NCBI GenBank assembly: GCA_900770865.1
Contig: CAAGLU010000386.1
Span: forward strand, 1 to 8,873
Origin: an uncultured Atopobiaceae bacterium
GTDB lineage: Bacteria > Actinomycetota > Coriobacteriia > Coriobacteriales > Atopobiaceae
Length of the DNA: 8,873 nucleotides
Direction of reading: 5' to 3'
Shown: positions 7,576-8,873 of the stretch, piece by piece
Layout of the letters: every line of letters begins with the position of its first letter
Position numbering within the stretch: position 1 is the first letter of the stretch
Position numbers and translations under genes: made by a program
The notes under the pieces: generated by a model
What the model was told of the DNA's origin: nothing
Database searches by the model: none
What the model saw: the letters and a program-made list of their open reading frames with translations, nothing else

Positions 7576-7582
7576 TCCTCCC
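7576..7582 (-). promoter_or_regulatory. Ribosome binding site of the glucosaminidase gene
   Basis: GGGAGGA on the minus strand, 4 nt before the ATG at 7571. It decides the start in favour of the MKRH signal peptide over an in-frame ATG 72 nt further upstream. Confidence 0.75.
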
Positions 7583-7601
7583 AAATAGCAACTAAGGAAA
7601 T

Positions 7602-7630
7602 AGTATACACACCTGAGAATTCGCCAAAAG
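7602..7630 (-). promoter_or_regulatory. Candidate promoter before the glucosaminidase gene
   Basis: On the minus strand TATACT (plus 7602-7607) is a good -10 match. TTTTGG (7625-7630), 17 bp upstream, is a poor -35. The site lies in the 86-nt gap after the muramidase stop and would give a leader of about 25 nt, so the glucosaminidase and amidase could be transcribed apart from the muramidase. No terminator hairpin is seen in this gap. Confidence 0.4.
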
Positions 7631-7657
7631 GTAGCTGTGTCACGTTAAACGAGATGC

Positions 7658-8873
7658 CTATACACCGTACCAGGCAACCCCTTCATCAACCCAGCCAAGT
7701 GAGACGAGGTGGTCTCGCTCGGATGCACTGGTAGTGTAGTTATGCGTACCTATCCAGGCATAGGGGTTGAACTGTCGGTAGATGGGGACTCCGCTGCTCT
7801 TGGGGGCCGAGTGCCAACAGACGTTCTCGCCCACCCACCCAATCGAGACGAGCGAGTCATACTCGTCGCGACTCATCGTGTAGTGGTGGTCGCTCGAATA
7901 CGGGTTGTAGAGGCGATAGACCTCGCTTCCCGAGGTTGGGGCGTTCCAGCCAAGCCCCTCGTAGTTCCAGCCCAGGCTCACGAGTTTGTCTCGCTCACTG
8001 GCACTCTCGGTATAGAGATGCTCGCCCGAGTATGGGTTGTAGAGACGATACATGGACACGTAGGAGTCCAAGGCGATACGGAAGTCGATGTCCACGTTGC
8101 CGGAGATGCCGTTCACACGGCCCGTCGAGCTGCACTGCCAGTACTCGTAGGAGCCCGCATAGCTGCAGGATGAGTTGTACTGCGCAACCCAGCGCGACCA
8201 ATTCCCAAAGCGGGAATCCGTGAGGTAGTTATTCCACCAGTTGAGGTTCGCGTAGACCCCAGGGGTATACCCAGCGGCCTCAACGGCTTCGCAGAAACGC
8301 GTAGCCATGTCTCCGAGCAGCGTGGCATCGCCATACGGCAACGTAACGTCTTCGAGGTCGTAGTAGACAGGTAGCGATGGGGAGGCATCGCCCAGCGAGG
8401 CGAGGAGGTAGCGTGCCTCCTGTGCCGCCGAGGCAGCATCGACTGCATAGGAGTAGTGGTAGATGCCATACGGGATGCCTACGCGCTCGCACTCCGAGGC
8501 GTTACGCGCGAACCTCTTGTCATGCTGCTTCGTCGAGGTAACGTCATCTGGCCAGCCGTAGCTGCAGCGGAGAAAGGCAAAGTCTATTCCCGCCTCCTTG
8601 ACGGAATCCCAGTCAATCTCGCCTTGGTGCTCGGATACGTCGATACCCTTGGCAACGGCGCCCTTGATGATGCTCCCGTCGCTCGAGAGATAGCCACCGT
8701 CGGTCTTGGTCCATGCGTCACTCGAAGCAACGGAAAGGCCGGATACGCCCCCGCTCTCGCTTGGTACCCCCGCCGTATAGCGGAAGCTCTCGGCAAGATC
8801 GTTCTGCATGCGATACTGCAGGTCAGAGGTGGCATCAGATGACGCCGAGGAGGACTGCTCTGCACGGGCAACA
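7658..8873 (-). CDS. Secreted GH25 muramidase (lysozyme) with C-terminal three-repeat module, 5' end beyond window
   Basis: Exported lysozyme-type enzyme expected to cut the MurNAc-GlcNAc bond. The frame is open to the right edge, with 404 full codons before the stop. The first residues in view, VARAEQSSSASSD, look like a signal-peptidase site (after ARA) followed by a Ser-rich mature N-terminus, so only the start of the signal peptide should be missing. The GH25 domain begins at GIDVSEHQGEIDW (Asp codon 8639-8641) and has FAFLRCSYG, GIYHYSYA and PVYYDLED (Asp and Glu codons 8357-8359 and 8351-8353, probable catalytic pair). It continues through GVYANLNWWNNY, WVAQYNSSC and YEYWQCSS to GNVDIDF. 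Three DUF5648-type repeats complete the protein. An internal ATG at 8809 would lose the signal region and is not a good start. Enzyme class is firm; it could also be of phage origin, but the repeat module and neighbours argue for a cellular role. Confidence 0.92.
   Translation of the reverse strand, partial: VARAEQSSSASSDATSDLQYRMQNDLAESFRYTAGVPSESGGVSGLSVASSDAWTKTDGGYLSSDGSIIKGAVAKGIDVSEHQGEIDWDSVKEAGIDFAFLRCSYGWPDDVTSTKQHDKRFARNASECERVGIPYGIYHYSYAVDAASAAQEARYLLASLGDASPSLPVYYDLEDVTLPYGDATLLGDMATRFCEAVEAAGYTPGVYANLNWWNNYLTDSRFGNWSRWVAQYNSSCSYAGSYEYWQCSSTGRVNGISGNVDIDFRIALDSYVSMYRLYNPYSGEHLYTESASERDKLVSLGWNYEGLGWNAPTSGSEVYRLYNPYSSDHHYTMSRDEYDSLVSIGWVGENVCWHSAPKSSGVPIYRQFNPYAWIGTHNYTTSASERDHLVSLGWVDEGVAWYGV
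7661..8053 (-). repeat. Three DUF5648-type repeats at the C-terminus of the muramidase
   Basis: The last 131 residues: MYRLYNPYSGEHLYTE, VYRLYNPYSSDHHYTM and IYRQFNPYAWIGTHNYTT, each followed by a GW....E...W segment. The protein ends one residue (Val) after the final AWYG, so the module defines the C-terminus. In the other two hydrolases the same triplet is N-terminal to the catalytic domain. Confidence 0.88.

Noticed and set aside
5515..8053. Homologous DNA stretches in the three hydrolase genes as a possible mobile repeat
   Set aside because: The similarity is confined to the protein-coding repeat module, is diverged at synonymous positions and has no terminal repeats or transposase.
4732..8873. 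Hydrolase block as part of a prophage lysis cassette
   Set aside because: There is no holin, tail or integrase gene, and all three enzymes have signal peptides (or the remains of one) and a shared surface module, which fits cellular enzymes better.

Overview
The window looks like a chromosomal segment of a high-GC Gram-positive bacterium, most probably a member of the Coriobacteriia (Olsenella/Atopobium/Collinsella relatives). This rests on GC-rich codon use, clear Shine-Dalgarno sites, no outer-membrane features, and secreted hydrolases carrying tandem YRLYNPYxGxHxYT repeats (the DUF5648 type), which I associate with that class. The genus is inference.

Layout. Positions 1-2016 (minus strand) hold a polysaccharide gene pair: rfbA, encoding glucose-1-phosphate thymidylyltransferase (first step to dTDP-L-rhamnose), overlaps by 8 nt a family-2 glycosyltransferase gene that runs off the left edge. 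A divergent intergenic region of about 200 bp separates it from a plus-strand gene (2219-4654) for a large protein with two family-2 glycosyltransferase domains behind an N-terminal domain I do not recognise. That gene ends at a strong intrinsic terminator (4661-4700).

Positions 4732-8873 (minus strand) carry three consecutive genes for exported peptidoglycan hydrolases. In transcription order they are a GH25 muramidase (5' end outside the window), a glucosaminidase of the GH73/LytD type, and a zinc amidase of the Amidase_2/PGRP fold. Between them they would cut the MurNAc-GlcNAc bond, the GlcNAc-MurNAc bond and the MurNAc-L-Ala bond. All three carry the same module of three repeats of about 42 residues. 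It is C-terminal in the muramidase and N-terminal in the other two.

How they fit together. The left half makes and assembles a probably rhamnose-containing surface polysaccharide. The right half is a wall-lytic set that shares one putative targeting module. None of the visible hydrolase sequence contains LysM, SLH or LPXTG features, so the repeat module is the best candidate for holding the enzymes at the cell surface. Its ligand is unknown; the neighbouring polysaccharide is one testable possibility. No RNA gene, mobile element, CRISPR array or origin was seen. The longest gene-free stretch is about 200 bp.
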